Of a stretch of 64,000 bases of DNA, positions 47,060-56,005 are shown one piece after another (the stretch's first letter is position 1; each line of letters starts with the position of its first letter). The DNA comes from Desulfobacca sp. (GTDB taxonomy: Bacteria; Desulfobacterota; Desulfobaccia; Desulfobaccales; Desulfobaccaceae), in NCBI GenBank assembly GCA_020725545.1, contig DYEV01000003.1, forward strand, positions 112,998-176,997, in the 5' to 3' direction. A program made the translations under genes and the position numbers. The notes below the pieces were generated by a model that searched no databases, was not told the DNA's origin, and was given only the letters and a program-made list of their open reading frames with translations.

Positions 47060-48832
47060 GTGCTATTCGCCATTTTCCTTTCCAAAAGCGGTTTTTTGGT
47101 TAAATTTTCCTCCGGGCTCTGGCTGGCTGCCTTCCTGCTGGCTATCCTCGCCCTGGCCGGTTGCCATCACCAGTCCCGTGGGCAAAGCCCCCCGACCGCG
47201 GCGGCTCCCCGAGAGCTGGGAAGGACTCTGCCGCTGGCCTATCAGCACTATCTCACCGCCCAGTATCATCTTTTCCGCGGTGAATTAGACGAAGCCGTGG
47301 CGGCCTATAAAGCTGCCAGCCAGGTTGATCCTGCTTCGGTCCACCTGGCCACGGAATTGGCAGCCCTTCTCATTCGCCAGGGGGAGTTGACCGAGGCCCT
47401 GGCCAATCTGGAAAAAGCCATCAGTCTGGATCCCAACTACCTGGAAGCCCACCAACTCCTGGCCGGCCTGCACGCCGGTCTGAATCAACTGCAAGAAGCC
47501 ACGGCCCAATATGAAAAAATCATTGTCCTGGACCCCAACAACCAGGAGGCCGTGATTTTTTTGGCCACCCTCCATGCCCAACAGAAAAATTATGCCAGAT
47601 CGACGACCTTATTAAAAAATTTATTAAAAAAAGAGCCGGAGCACTTTATTGCCCGATTTTATTTGGGCAAGATCTACTTGGAGCAGGGACAGTTGGCCGA
47701 AGCCAGAAAAGAATTCCGCCATGCTTTGGATCTGCGGCCTGACTTTTTGCCGGCCATGTTGGAGATGGGCACGGCATATGAACTGGAGAACCAATTTCCC
47801 CGGGCCTTAGTGTGGTATCGCAAGGTCCTGCAGCTTGATCCCCAGAATCTGCGGGCCATGGCCAGCCAAGGACGGATCTATCTCCGCACCCGCCGCCATG
47901 CTGAGGCCGTCAAAGTATTCAATGCCATTAAAACCATCGGCAAGAATGAACCGGAAACCCCTTTTAAAATTGGGCTCCTCTATTTTGAACAGGGCTACTT
48001 TGACGATGCCATCCGGGAGTTCCGAGAAGTCCTGATTACCCGGAAAGGCCCTGAGCAAGTCAGATTTTTCCTGGCCGCGGCCTTGGAAGAAAAGGGTGAT
48101 CTGGCCGCGGCCCAACGTGAATACGAGCAGATCGGCCGTCAGTCTGAGAGTTACATTCCGGCCCGGTTGCGTCTGGCCATTCTCTTGGCCCGAAACCAGA
48201 AACTGGCCCAGGGCATCAAAGTCCTGCAAGATGCTCTGGTCCTGTTTCCTCAACAGGCTGAACTATACCTTACCCTGGCCGCCTTACACGAAGAAAATCG
48301 CGACTTTGCCAAGGCCATTGCCACGCTGGAGGAAGCCTTGGTGCAAGGCGTCAACCCCGTGGAAGTCAACTTTCGCCTGGCTATTATCTATGAAAAGAAA
48401 AAAGAGCCCGAGGAAAGTCAGCGATATATCTCCAAAGTTTTGGAGTTGGAGCCACAGAATCCCGATGCCCTAAATTTTTTGGGCTATACCTACGCCACGC
48501 AGGGCAAGAACCTGGCCGAAGCAGAGCGCCTGATTCAGGCGGCTTTGGCCCTCAAACCAGATGCCGGCTATATCATCGATAGCCTGGGGTGGGTCTATTA
48601 CAAAAAGGCCCTGTACGATCAGGCCATCGTCTATCTGGAACAGGCCCACGCCAAAATGCCCAAAGACGCCACCATTGCCGAGCACCTGGGGGATGCCTAT
48701 TTGAAAAAATTCCGTTTCCACGATGCCCTGCGGCTCTACCGCAAGGCCCTGACCTTGCAGAATCCCAATGTCAACGAGTTGCGACGTAAAATCAAATATA
48801 TCGAGGGACTCCTGCAAGGAATGCCGCTATGA
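47060..48832 (+). CDS. TPR-repeat outer-membrane lipoprotein
   Basis: A 590-residue lipoprotein. The signal peptide ends in the lipobox LALAGC (Cys34). Residues 60-580 form about fifteen tetratricopeptide repeats with clear 34-residue spacing, for example ALANLEKAISLDPNYLEAHQ and AVAAYKAASQVDPASVHLA. Such proteins scaffold envelope complexes or exopolysaccharide secretion. The start is GTG at 47060 with only a weak Shine-Dalgarno. It overlaps the next gene by four bases, and the two form an operon with the Mut7-C gene. Confidence 0.86.
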   Translation: MLFAIFLSKSGFLVKFSSGLWLAAFLLAILALAGCHHQSRGQSPPTAAAPRELGRTLPLAYQHYLTAQYHLFRGELDEAVAAYKAASQVDPASVHLATELAALLIRQGELTEALANLEKAISLDPNYLEAHQLLAGLHAGLNQLQEATAQYEKIIVLDPNNQEAVIFLATLHAQQKNYARSTTLLKNLLKKEPEHFIARFYLGKIYLEQGQLAEARKEFRHALDLRPDFLPAMLEMGTAYELENQFPRALVWYRKVLQLDPQNLRAMASQGRIYLRTRRHAEAVKVFNAIKTIGKNEPETPFKIGLLYFEQGYFDDAIREFREVLITRKGPEQVRFFLAAALEEKGDLAAAQREYEQIGRQSESYIPARLRLAILLARNQKLAQGIKVLQDALVLFPQQAELYLTLAALHEENRDFAKAIATLEEALVQGVNPVEVNFRLAIIYEKKKEPEESQRYISKVLELEPQNPDALNFLGYTYATQGKNLAEAERLIQAALALKPDAGYIIDSLGWVYYKKALYDQAIVYLEQAHAKMPKDATIAEHLGDAYLKKFRFHDALRLYRKALTLQNPNVNELRRKIKYIEGLLQGMPL

Positions 48833-49638
48833 GCCACCCTGTCAGACGGTTAGCCTTTTTCTTTTTCAGCCTCTTGCTCTTGTGCCTGGCCGCCTGCGCC
48901 CGGCTGCCGACCGCACCGGTGGCTGAGCGTCTCCCAGTCGGCTCCGCCGATGAGCTCTTGAAACAGTTGCAGGCTCGGGCCGCGGCGGTCACCGGTCTCA
49001 AAGCCCGGGGGAATGTGGCGGTTACGTCGCCCCAAAAAAATTATTCCGGCAATATCCTCTTGACAGCTGCCAAGCCCGCCAAGCTGCGCGTCGACATCCT
49101 GAATTTTTGGGGCCAGTCGCTGGTCACTTTTCTGAGCGATGGCCAGGAGATGAATTTGTTGGTCTATAGCGACAGCAAACTGTATAAAGGGCCGGCCACC
49201 CCCGAGAATTTGCGCCGCTTTCTGCCCGTCGTGGTCTCTCAGGAAGATTTTCTGGCGGCCCTTACCGGTCATATCGCTTTCCAGCATTATGGAAAACCGG
49301 TGCTGCTGTCGAGCCCTGATCCGGCGGTCTATCTCTTGGAACTCACCGGCCGGGACCTCCCGGAGAAGGTGAAACTGACCGTTGACGCCCAAACTCTGCA
49401 GCTGCTGACGGTCCAATGGTTTTCCCCCCAGGGGCCGGAAACCCTGCGGGCTGATTTTAGCAATTTCCTGTCAAACAGCGGCATCTCCGGTCCCAGCGAG
49501 ATTCGCCTAGTTTCCGGCGATGGGGAAAATCAGGTGCGGGTGCGTTACCGGGATGTCACGTTTAATGCGCCTTTGACTGCCACAGCCTTCAACTTGCCGG
49601 TATCGGGGACGATCCGGGAAGTGCCCTTCGGCCAATGA
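48829..49638 (+). CDS. LolA/LolB-like outer-membrane lipoprotein
   Basis: A 269-residue lipoprotein (lipobox LCLAAC, Cys23). After a helical start (SADELLKQLQARAAAVTGLKARG) the strands GNVAVTSPQKNYSGNILLTAAKPAKLRVDILNFWGQSLVTFLSDG resemble the LolB/DUF4292 fold, an unclosed beta-barrel that carries lipoproteins. Sequence similarity is too low to call it LolB with certainty, but no other lolB is apparent. It is translationally coupled to the TPR lipoprotein and to the Mut7-C gene, the usual deltaproteobacterial neighbourhood being TPR-LolB-like pairs. Confidence 0.72.
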   Translation: MSHPVRRLAFFFFSLLLLCLAACARLPTAPVAERLPVGSADELLKQLQARAAAVTGLKARGNVAVTSPQKNYSGNILLTAAKPAKLRVDILNFWGQSLVTFLSDGQEMNLLVYSDSKLYKGPATPENLRRFLPVVVSQEDFLAALTGHIAFQHYGKPVLLSSPDPAVYLLELTGRDLPEKVKLTVDAQTLQLLTVQWFSPQGPETLRADFSNFLSNSGISGPSEIRLVSGDGENQVRVRYRDVTFNAPLTATAFNLPVSGTIREVPFGQ

Positions 49639-50105
49639 AGTTTTATGTAGATCAAACCCTGGGCAAGTTAATAAAATGGCTCAGACTGTTAGGATTTGAT
49701 ACGGTCCAGGTGCAGCTTAGCCCCAAAGACTTGGCCCAACTTCCTCCCTGGAAACCGGGGGTTTATGTTCTCACCAAGCAAACGTCCTGGCCGGCCCGGC
49801 GCCAACGGCCTGATCTGCTTATCCTGACCTCCCAGGACCCGGAAGACCAACTGGCAGAAATCTGTCAGCGACTGTCCCTGCCCCCAGATACCTGGCAGCC
49901 ATTACAGCGCTGCAGTGATTGCAACCTGCCGCTCCAGCCGCTGCCCCCTGACCAGCTGGAGGACCGGGTTCCCGATTATATTGCGGTCAGACATCAACAG
50001 TTCTTTGAATGCCCCCAGTGCCAACGGGTGTTCTGGGAAGGTAGTCACCAGCGCCGGATCCGGCGTCGTTTGGAAGAATTATCGCACCGCCAGACCCCCC
50101 GTTAA
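49635..50105 (+). CDS. Mut7-C RNase-domain protein
   Basis: A 156-residue protein. Residues 1-90 have the PIN-like Mut7-C fold (MKFYVDQTLGKLIKWLRLLGFD, VYVLTKQTSWPA, DLLILTSQDPEDQLAEI) with acidic residues of the presumed nuclease site. The C-terminal half is a zinc ribbon: CSDCNLPL and CPQCQRVFW, each CxxC. Domain pairing matches the bacterial Mut7-C family, proposed to be RNases. It overlaps the upstream gene by four bases. A role in RNA turnover is inferred from the fold only. Confidence 0.85.
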   Translation: MKFYVDQTLGKLIKWLRLLGFDTVQVQLSPKDLAQLPPWKPGVYVLTKQTSWPARRQRPDLLILTSQDPEDQLAEICQRLSLPPDTWQPLQRCSDCNLPLQPLPPDQLEDRVPDYIAVRHQQFFECPQCQRVFWEGSHQRRIRRRLEELSHRQTPR

Positions 50106-50292
50106 GCCAGTGGCGGGCTTGGGGGTTGCTGCTGAGCATGTCTGGCCGCGGCCGCCCAGGACAGGGTGCCCTCCAGACAATGGCATGCTGGCTAATGGAC
50201 ATGGAGAACCAGCCCCAATAACTGACTAATATTCATTACCTGTTGGGCATATGTGCAGCAGGAAAATCGAGGCGGCTGTAATTGGCTGTCTC

Positions 50293-50314
50293 GGGCGGGC
50301 ACAGAGGCCCGCCC
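50293..50314. repeat. GC-rich REP-like hairpin, copy 2
   Basis: Perfect 8-bp stem GGGCGGGC/GCCCGCCC with loop ACAGAG, matching the element at 23904-23925 apart from one loop base. It lies in the 269-base spacer between the Mut7-C gene and a small coiled-coil protein. Confidence 0.7.
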
Positions 50315-50374
50315 CATTACAGGAATGCCGGCGCCACGAAATGATAACCTTATTTTGTTGACAAGGAGGACGTC

Positions 50375-50761
50375 ATGGCTGATTTCGCCGCACTGGCCAA
50401 TAAAACTTTCCGTCTGTTGCTGTTATATCTTCGCAATATCCTCACCAACCTATATCGGCGTCTGCTCATTTTGGTGAAACATCTGGGGATATACTGGCAA
50501 AAACGCCGCTTGGGAAACCAGTTCCGGAAACTCGGTGATGAAGTCTATAGCAAATACACGGCCGGCGATGTCAACCCCCTCCTGCAGGAAGAGGTTAAAG
50601 ATCTCTTGGCTGCCATTCAGGCGCAGGTAGATAATATTGACGGCCGCCGCCAGGTCATCCAGGAGATTCGGGTGCAGATCAAGGCCACTTCTTATCGGCT
50701 GCCGGCCGAACCCGCTGTGGCGGCAGCGGCTGAGGACCAGACAGCAGGCGGAGAATCCTGA
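50375..50761 (+). CDS. Small helical protein with membrane-proximal segment
   Basis: A 128-residue protein. AAGGAGGACGTC precedes the ATG. The first half is basic and hydrophobic (FRLLLLYLRNILTNLYRRLLIL) and could associate with the membrane; the middle is a predicted coiled coil (LLQEEVKDLLAAIQAQVDNI) and the end is Ala/Glu-rich and disordered. I recognise no family. It is followed after 92 bases by a small TPR-like exported protein. Confidence 0.62.
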   Translation: MADFAALANKTFRLLLLYLRNILTNLYRRLLILVKHLGIYWQKRRLGNQFRKLGDEVYSKYTAGDVNPLLQEEVKDLLAAIQAQVDNIDGRRQVIQEIRVQIKATSYRLPAEPAVAAAAEDQTAGGES

Positions 50762-50853
50762 TCGTGGGATACTGGGGCCAGCCGCAGGAACAGGCAGCCG
50801 CTGGGCCTCGGGCCATGTCTGCCCTGTTGGCCGACCCATTCAGGAGGATGAGG

Positions 50854-51327
50854 ATGAAACGACTTTTCTGGCCAACGCTGGCTATTCTCGGCGTGCTCTG
50901 GACCTGGTTCGGCCTCCTTGGGGGCTTCCCGGCCATCGCGCAACCCCACCTGTGCACCGATGAGGTCTTTCCGCCCCTGGCCGCCGGGTATGCCGCCCTC
51001 CGGGCCGGCGAGACGGACAAAGCCCGGGCCGAATTTGAGAAGGTGCTGACCATTGATGGCTTTAACCCTTACGCTCTGAATAACCTGGCCGTCTTGGCGG
51101 AGCGGCAGGGAAAACTGAAAGAAGCTATGGCCTATCTCTTGACGGCCGAGACCTATGCGGCGGCCTACTGCCACCGACTGGAGGAAATCTGCGAAGGTGG
51201 CGGCCTCTGCCTGGCCGTGCTGCCGTCGGCCGACAAAAGCTCGAACAGCAGCATTGTTGCGATAATTCATAGCAACATTGAACTGCTACGCAACAAAATC
51301 AGCAAAAGCGGCAATCCAGGACCGTGA
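50854..51327 (+). CDS. Exported TPR-like protein
   Basis: A 157-residue protein with signal peptide MKRLFWPTLAILGVLWTWFG and mature part LPPLAAGYAALRAGETDKAR... forming about one and a half TPR motifs (AEFEKVLTIDGFNPYALNN, AVLAERQGKLKEAMAYLLTA). Four Cys follow (CHRLEEICEGGGLC), unusual for a TPR protein. ATG 50854 has GGAGG 6 bases upstream; the earlier GTG start would add 30 non-signal residues. Function unknown; a periplasmic binding or assembly factor is plausible. Confidence 0.68.
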   Translation: MKRLFWPTLAILGVLWTWFGLLGGFPAIAQPHLCTDEVFPPLAAGYAALRAGETDKARAEFEKVLTIDGFNPYALNNLAVLAERQGKLKEAMAYLLTAETYAAAYCHRLEEICEGGGLCLAVLPSADKSSNSSIVAIIHSNIELLRNKISKSGNPGP

Positions 51328-51404
51328 GCGGCCGCGGCCTGGGGCGCCAGCGGCAATATGGCCGAAGTTGTTTTTACAACCATTTTCAAGGGGGGGAAAT
51401 GCCC

Positions 51405-51695
51405 ATGAAAAAGATGCTGGCAATTCTGGTTCTTGCTTCCCTGATCCCCAGTCTGGCTGCCGCCGCCGTCAAGACCTACCAGGTCACTGGCCCGGTCCTT
51501 GAGGTTACCGATGCCACCATTGTGGTACAAAAAGGCAAGGAGCGGTGGGAGCTGGCCCGAGACAAGGATACTGCCGTCGATGGCGATCTCAAGGTGGGTG
51601 ACAAGGTGACTATCTATTATCGGATGACGGCCACCAAAGTGGAAACCAAGGCAGGCAAAAAACCGGCCGCTGCCAAAGAGACCAAGAAGCCTTAG
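51405..51695 (+). CDS. Small secreted SH3-like protein
   Basis: A 96-residue protein with signal peptide MKKMLAILVLASLIPSLAAA. The mature part (KTYQVTGPVLEVTDATIVVQ, then DLKVGDKVTIYYRMTATKVE) looks like a small beta-barrel and ends in a Lys/Ala-rich tail (KAGKKPAAAKETKKP). ATG 51405 lies about 9 bases after GGGGGGG; an ATG two codons earlier is too close to it. Family unknown to me. Confidence 0.65.
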   Translation: MKKMLAILVLASLIPSLAAAAVKTYQVTGPVLEVTDATIVVQKGKERWELARDKDTAVDGDLKVGDKVTIYYRMTATKVETKAGKKPAAAKETKKP

Positions 51696-51718
51696 CAGGC
51701 TGGTGCAAAAAATTCCTT

Positions 51719-51803
51719 CCAGGGAGGGCCTGGCTGGGCACAACCCCCTGCCCCCTCCCCTAAAACCCCAAGCCCAACGCGGCCTTTGGGCTGCGCCAAC
51801 AGG
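51719..51803 (-). repeat. Dispersed intergenic repeat, family B copy 3
   Basis: On the minus strand this reads TTGGCGCAGCCCAAAGGCC, then GGTTTTAGGGGAGGGGG and TTGTGCCC, following the same order as 17522-17610. It lies directly downstream of the mlaF gene (same strand) and after the small secreted protein. Confidence 0.65.
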
Positions 51804-51859
51804 CTAGCAAAGGGATTTCCGCCCGCCTAAAGAGGAGTGGGCTGTTTGGTAACAACCTG

Positions 51860-52639
51860 CTAATCCTCATCCTTCTGGGTGTTGTCGACGGTGGTGTCGG
51901 GACGGCCGGCAATGAATTGCTGGATAGGCTCCAGGGGAGAATTCCGGAAGCTCTCCGGATCGGTGTGGGCAATGATGCGCCCCCGGTGCAGGAAGGCGAT
52001 GGTGTCGGCCAAGGAAAAGGCCAGACTCAGATCATGACTGATGATGACCGCCGTGACCTGAAGACGGCGCACCGTGGTGGCGATGAGGTCGCCGATGGTG
52101 GTGGTCATGATGGGGTCCAGGCCGGTAGTAGGCTCATCAAAAAGCAGGATCTCGGGGTCCAGGGCCAAGGCCCGGGCCAGGGCCACCCGTTTGCGCATAC
52201 CGCCGGACAGTTCGCCGGGCATCTTCTCCGTGATGCCTTGCAAACCCACTTGCTGTAATTTTTCTTCCACCACTGCTTTAATTTTGGTCCACCGCCAGTT
52301 GGTGTGCTCCTGTAAAGGGAAGGCCACGTTTTCCCCGACGGTCAGGGAGTCAAAGAGGGCGCCGTTTTGAAAGAGGTAGCCGAAGCGTTTCCGGACCTGG
52401 AATAATTGCCGTTCGGCCAAGGCCACCAAATTTTGCCCGTCCACCAGAACATGCCCCTGATCCGGCAGCAACAGCCCCAGGAAGTGCTTCAGGAGGACGC
52501 TCTTGCCGCCGCCGGAGCGCCCCAAAATAACGGTGATTTCGCCCTGGGGGATTACTAAATCAAGTCCCCGCAGTACTTTCAGGCCGTTAAAGGATTTATA
52601 GACCTGCTCCAAGCGAATAATGTGGCGTTTGTCTGTCAT
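51860..52639 (-). CDS. mlaF: Phospholipid transport ABC ATPase MlaF
   Basis: A 259-residue ABC ATPase. Walker A is GRSGGGKSVLLKHF, the signature is LSGGMRKRVALARAL (Mkl/MlaF variant), Walker B is ILLFDEPTTGLDP. The GGM form of the signature and the sequence FGYLFQNGALFDSLTVGENV are typical of MlaF and its relatives in Mce transport. It powers MlaE to move phospholipids between the membranes. The 168-base gap to mlaE holds short direct repeats. No mlaD or mlaC follows, unusual for a full operon. Confidence 0.92.
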   Translation of the reverse strand: MTDKRHIIRLEQVYKSFNGLKVLRGLDLVIPQGEITVILGRSGGGKSVLLKHFLGLLLPDQGHVLVDGQNLVALAERQLFQVRKRFGYLFQNGALFDSLTVGENVAFPLQEHTNWRWTKIKAVVEEKLQQVGLQGITEKMPGELSGGMRKRVALARALALDPEILLFDEPTTGLDPIMTTTIGDLIATTVRRLQVTAVIISHDLSLAFSLADTIAFLHRGRIIAHTDPESFRNSPLEPIQQFIAGRPDTTVDNTQKDED

Positions 52640-52806
52640 GATGGCCCGATCTCAAGAAGTGGCCAGTGGCCGGTGGCCGGTTGGTAATTGTCAGTTGTGA
52701 GAAGCAGGGAGCATTGCCTTCGGAGCGGGAACTCGCCGTTCCTGCCGGCCTTCTCCTTGCTTGCCGAGGGCCGACTTGCCGAAGAGATTGAACTCCGGAA
52801 ATTATT

Positions 52807-53574
52807 CTAAAACAACATGGCCGTCATAATATAGTCAAAAATTAAAATGGCGATCGCCGACAGCACCACGGCCCGGGTCGTAACCAGCCCCACGCCCTCG
52901 GCGCCGCCTTTGGCCTGCAAGCCCTCATAGCAGCTGATAACCGCCAACAGTAGTCCGAAGACCACGGATTTATACAGGCCGTTATAGAGGTCGTCGGCGG
53001 TCACCACTTCCAGCATCTTTTGCATGTAGGTGCCAGGATTGACCCCCAAGAGGATCACGCCGACGAAATAGCCGCCGACAATGCCAATGAAGACGCTGAT
53101 TACCGTCAAGAGCGGCACCATAATGACGCTGGCCAGGAGACGGGGCAGGGCCAGATAGTGCACCGGATGGACTGCCATGGCCAGGAGGGCGTCCACCTGT
53201 TCGGTGACTTTCATGGTGCCTAATTCCGCGGCCATGGCGGAGCCGGCCCGGGCCGCCACCATGAGCGCGGTCAAGACCGGACCCAGTTCCCGGGTCATGG
53301 ACAGGGCAACGCCGGCGCCCAACATGCTTTCGCCGCCGAATTTCCGCAGCCCGTAGTAGGCCTGCAGGGCCAATACCATACCGGTAAACAATCCCGTCAG
53401 GATGACGATAAAGAGAGAATTGACGCCGATAAATTCCAGCTGGCGGAAAAAATAGCGCCAGCGATACGGCCGGCGGGGCAGATAGAGCAGGCTTTGGCCC
53501 AAAAGTACCGCCATTCCCCCCATTTCCTGCAGCAAGCGGCCGGTGACGCGGCCCAAGGCGCTCAAAATAAACAC
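52807..53574 (-). CDS. mlaE: Phospholipid transport permease MlaE
   Basis: A 255-residue inner-membrane permease with five to six hydrophobic segments, beginning GGMAVLLGQSLLYLPRRPYRW. Family motifs SLFIVILTGLFTGMVLALQ, RELGPVLTALMVAARAGSAMAAELGTMKVTEQVDAL and GGYFVGVILLGVNPGTYMQKM are intact. It forms the core of the Mla transporter with MlaF. The gene comes before mlaF on the minus strand. A substrate-binding MCE protein (MlaD) is missing from the window. Confidence 0.93.
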   Translation of the reverse strand: MFILSALGRVTGRLLQEMGGMAVLLGQSLLYLPRRPYRWRYFFRQLEFIGVNSLFIVILTGLFTGMVLALQAYYGLRKFGGESMLGAGVALSMTRELGPVLTALMVAARAGSAMAAELGTMKVTEQVDALLAMAVHPVHYLALPRLLASVIMVPLLTVISVFIGIVGGYFVGVILLGVNPGTYMQKMLEVVTADDLYNGLYKSVVFGLLLAVISCYEGLQAKGGAEGVGLVTTRAVVLSAIAILIFDYIMTAMLF

Positions 53575-53933
53575 TCTGGTCTTCCTTTTTCAGCCGGGCG
53601 CGGCTGGTGTCAACTCAGTACGGGCCAGTCTGAGGCGGTCCACCTGCGGCCCGAGAGGCATCTTAAGAAAACACGAGAGACGATGGATGTGAGAATAAGC
53701 GTTTAGCTTTTCACTATATCAAGGAATGGCAGATTCGGCACCTGGAAAATTACGATTAGCCACCTTCTGGAAAGACTTTTTTGTTGAGCCTCGCACGTGA
53801 TATGATTGAGCCAATGCCAACCTCGCATGCCTTCATCCTGGGTTTGATCCCCTCAGTCCGGCCAGCGGCGCAGTAGGGAAAGGTTGGGAAAATTAGAGCA
53901 GCAGGGAAAACAGGAACAAAAAAAGGATTATCT
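53575..53933. other. Spacer between mlaE and the Cys-rich small protein
   Basis: The region must contain the mlaE promoter (minus strand) and the promoter of the 71-residue protein. A -10-like TATGAT (53800 region) follows a T-rich stretch, but no -35 could be assigned with confidence. No repeat or gene is visible. Confidence 0.35.
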
Positions 53934-54149
53934 ATGCAATGCCGTTTTCATCCGGACCGGGAAGCCCGTATTCATTGTCAAAAGATGGATTATTACTACT
54001 GCCAGGAATGTTTGGACAATTGCCAGGCCTGTACCGACCCCTGCGCCTACTGCAAGTTTCGCCAGGGGTGTATTATCTGGGAGAACTGCCGCAAGGAGGC
54101 CAAACGCCGCTGTCAGGAAGAACGGCAGGCAGCAGGCCGGAGCAACTGA
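53934..54149 (+). CDS. Small Cys-rich (B-box-like) protein
   Basis: A 71-residue protein with ten Cys and three His: MQCRFHPDREARIHCQKMDY, then CQECLDNCQACTDPCAYCKF and CIIWENC. The first part resembles a B-box zinc finger (C-x2-H-x8-C, then CxxC), the second a Cys-dense knot that could hold an Fe-S or zinc cluster. AAAAGGATTAT precedes the ATG. I know no named family; similar tiny proteins occur in other Desulfobacterota. It is convergent with a 58-residue gene on the other strand. Confidence 0.7.
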   Translation: MQCRFHPDREARIHCQKMDYYYCQECLDNCQACTDPCAYCKFRQGCIIWENCRKEAKRRCQEERQAAGRSN

Positions 54150-54258
54150 GGCCGGCGGCAGGGCGATTGCCGAGCCAGACAAATAATTCCCCGGCAGAGA
54201 AAATCTCTCGCCGAGGTAAAAGGGCCGGGCCCGGAGAACTCGAAGGCACCAGACCCTG

Positions 54259-54435
54259 CTAACGGCTGACCACCTCATGATCGCTGGAGTAGCGACCCAC
54301 CACCTCGGCCTCCACACAGTTGGCCAATTCCTCGTCGGTGGCCTTGTCCAGGGTTTTCAAGGCATCCAGAGGACAAAGATACTCATTGCCAGCGGCATCC
54401 TTTACTTTTAGATACTTGACTTTCTCGTCGATCAT
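54259..54435 (-). CDS. Conserved-looking 58-residue protein
   Basis: Translation starts MIDEKVKYLKVKDAAGNEYL and continues CPLDALKTLDKATDEELANC, ending DHEVVSR. A perfect GGGGAGG lies 6 bases before the ATG, and codon use matches the neighbours. Two Cys (positions 21 and 40) flank an acidic helix. It reads like a small soluble fold rather than chance translation; no family is recognised. Confidence 0.72.
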   Translation of the reverse strand: MIDEKVKYLKVKDAAGNEYLCPLDALKTLDKATDEELANCVEAEVVGRYSSDHEVVSR

Positions 54436-54499
54436 GGTTTCCTCCCCAAGATTTTAGGAATTGCCAGGGGCTAACGCCCCGCTGCTCGGTTTGCCGGCA

Positions 54500-55240
54500 T
54501 TAATGAAACCGGCGCGGACGGCATCGGCAGGCTGCCTGGAGCATGTTCGCCCGGGACCAGGCCTGACAGAACCGTTGGCTCAGGCTTTGGACCGAACCTG
54601 CCAACCCCTGCAGTTCTTGCGCCATCGCCGGTGAGATTTCCTGAACATATTGTGTGTGCAGCCCCTGCACTGCCTGGGAAATTTTGGAAAGGGCTTGCGT
54701 GCAGTCGGCCAGGAGGACATCCAGGATGGCCTGCGCCCCTTGGCCGTCTTGCCTCGTGGACGGCCTGATGGGGGCGTCGGCCGGAGGCTCCTTTGCCTCT
54801 TCCAACAGATCTCGCAACCGATTACTCAATTCGGCTCCACTCAAGGGCCAATGGAGATAGTCGTCGATATCCATTTCATAGGCCCGGGTCGGCAGGACAG
54901 GATTGAGGAGCTGGGTGACCACGAGGGTTTTGACGTCGGCGCGCAGTTCTTTTACCGCGGCCAGAACATCCAGACCGTTTTCCTGCTCCTGAGAGGCCCC
55001 GGCGATAACAGCGGCCACGTTGTAATGCCCCATCTCCTGCAGGGCCGTCTGGCTATCAGGTGCCAGAATCACTTGAAAACCCCGGCATTGCAGCATGGCC
55101 CCGATGGCTGGCAAGATCCCGGAACCGTCTGCCACCACGAGAATTTCGCAGAGCCAGGCCTCGGGGAGGATGTCGGTCAGAAGACCGGCAGCGGCGGTGC
55201 TGCCCTCCCCTATAAACTGGCATACTCCAGGGGATTCCAT
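54500..55240 (-). CDS. Degenerate receiver-domain protein
   Basis: A 246-residue protein. Residues 32-145 follow the receiver fold (CEILVVADGSGILPAIGAML, QVILAPDSQTALQEM) but the phospho-acceptor Asp of strand 3 is replaced (AAVIAGAS at about 77-84 instead of the usual LxDLxMP), and the switch Lys is missing. It is therefore probably not phosphorylated and may act as a scaffold or respond to another signal. A C-terminal helical part (ALSKISQAVQGLHTQYVQEI) could bind a partner. ATG 55240 has AAGGAGAAT upstream. It stands next to a typical receiver gene. Confidence 0.72.
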   Translation of the reverse strand: MESPGVCQFIGEGSTAAAGLLTDILPEAWLCEILVVADGSGILPAIGAMLQCRGFQVILAPDSQTALQEMGHYNVAAVIAGASQEQENGLDVLAAVKELRADVKTLVVTQLLNPVLPTRAYEMDIDDYLHWPLSGAELSNRLRDLLEEAKEPPADAPIRPSTRQDGQGAQAILDVLLADCTQALSKISQAVQGLHTQYVQEISPAMAQELQGLAGSVQSLSQRFCQAWSRANMLQAACRCRPRRFH

Positions 55241-55338
55241 GGTATTCTCCTTCGCAGAAAAATGGTGCGAAACAATCTCATCTCCACCTCGTTGCGGCAA
55301 GCGGAGACGACGACAGGTATCTGGCTAGCAGGCCAGAT

Positions 55339-55743
55339 TTACTCTGCTGTCAAGGCGGTCGAGACATACGTCTTGCCGGCCCTGATTTGGTCGATGGCCA
55401 ACCGCAGGGCCTCATCCAATTCTTCTTTCAGAATGTAGCCTTCGGCGCCGAGACGGCGGGCCTGGGCTACATAGGTCGGATTCTTGTGCATGGTCAGGAA
55501 CAACACCTTGACATGGCGGTGTCCCTCTTTGATAATTCTGGCCGCCTCCAGCCCCCCCAGATGGGGCATGGAAATATCCAAGATGACCAAATCCGGGGTT
55601 ATCTCCTGCAAGAGATCGATTAACTGTCGGCCATCTGCCGCTTCCGCAATAATAGTTGCACCGGCAATGTTCTGCAACTCCCGGCGCAGGATTTGGCGAA
55701 AGGCCGGGTGGTCCTCAGCAATGATAATGGTGAAAGGGTTCAT
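55339..55743 (-). CDS. Stand-alone response regulator receiver
   Basis: A 134-residue receiver domain with the phospho-acceptor Asp56 in DLVILDISMPHLGGLEAARII, acidic pair in IIIAEDHPAFRQ and Lys in GYILKEELDEAL. It ends soon after the receiver fold (RAGKTYVSTALTAE) with no DNA-binding domain, although its receiver sequence is of the NarL type. It may act as a phosphate sink or a regulator of the neighbouring proteins. Confidence 0.85.
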   Translation of the reverse strand: MNPFTIIIAEDHPAFRQILRRELQNIAGATIIAEAADGRQLIDLLQEITPDLVILDISMPHLGGLEAARIIKEGHRHVKVLFLTMHKNPTYVAQARRLGAEGYILKEELDEALRLAIDQIRAGKTYVSTALTAE

Positions 55744-56005
55744 AACACCTCGGGACGGGCGGCCATCGCGATTTTAAGGGGCAACCTGCTAAGGATTATA
55801 TCAGGGCTGGGTCTGCTGACGACGGCAGGAACTGATTATTTGTCTTTGAGTAGAAATACTCAAATGGCGGGTGAGCCGATTGCCCGCCAGGAGAGAAGGA
55901 AAAACTGGCAGCGCCAACCTCCAGGTTGGCAGCCGAGAGGCACAGACCGAAAGGAGTTGTTTCCGTTGATGGAAATCTTATGGTACGGCAGGGACTTATC
56001 AGAGG
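55744..56005. repeat. Spacer with a palindromic REP-like element
   Basis: The 262 bases between two receiver genes hold a near-perfect palindrome GCCAACCT-CC-AGGTTGGC (55913-55930) and no gene. Neither arm matches the other dispersed repeats in the window. Confidence 0.55.
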
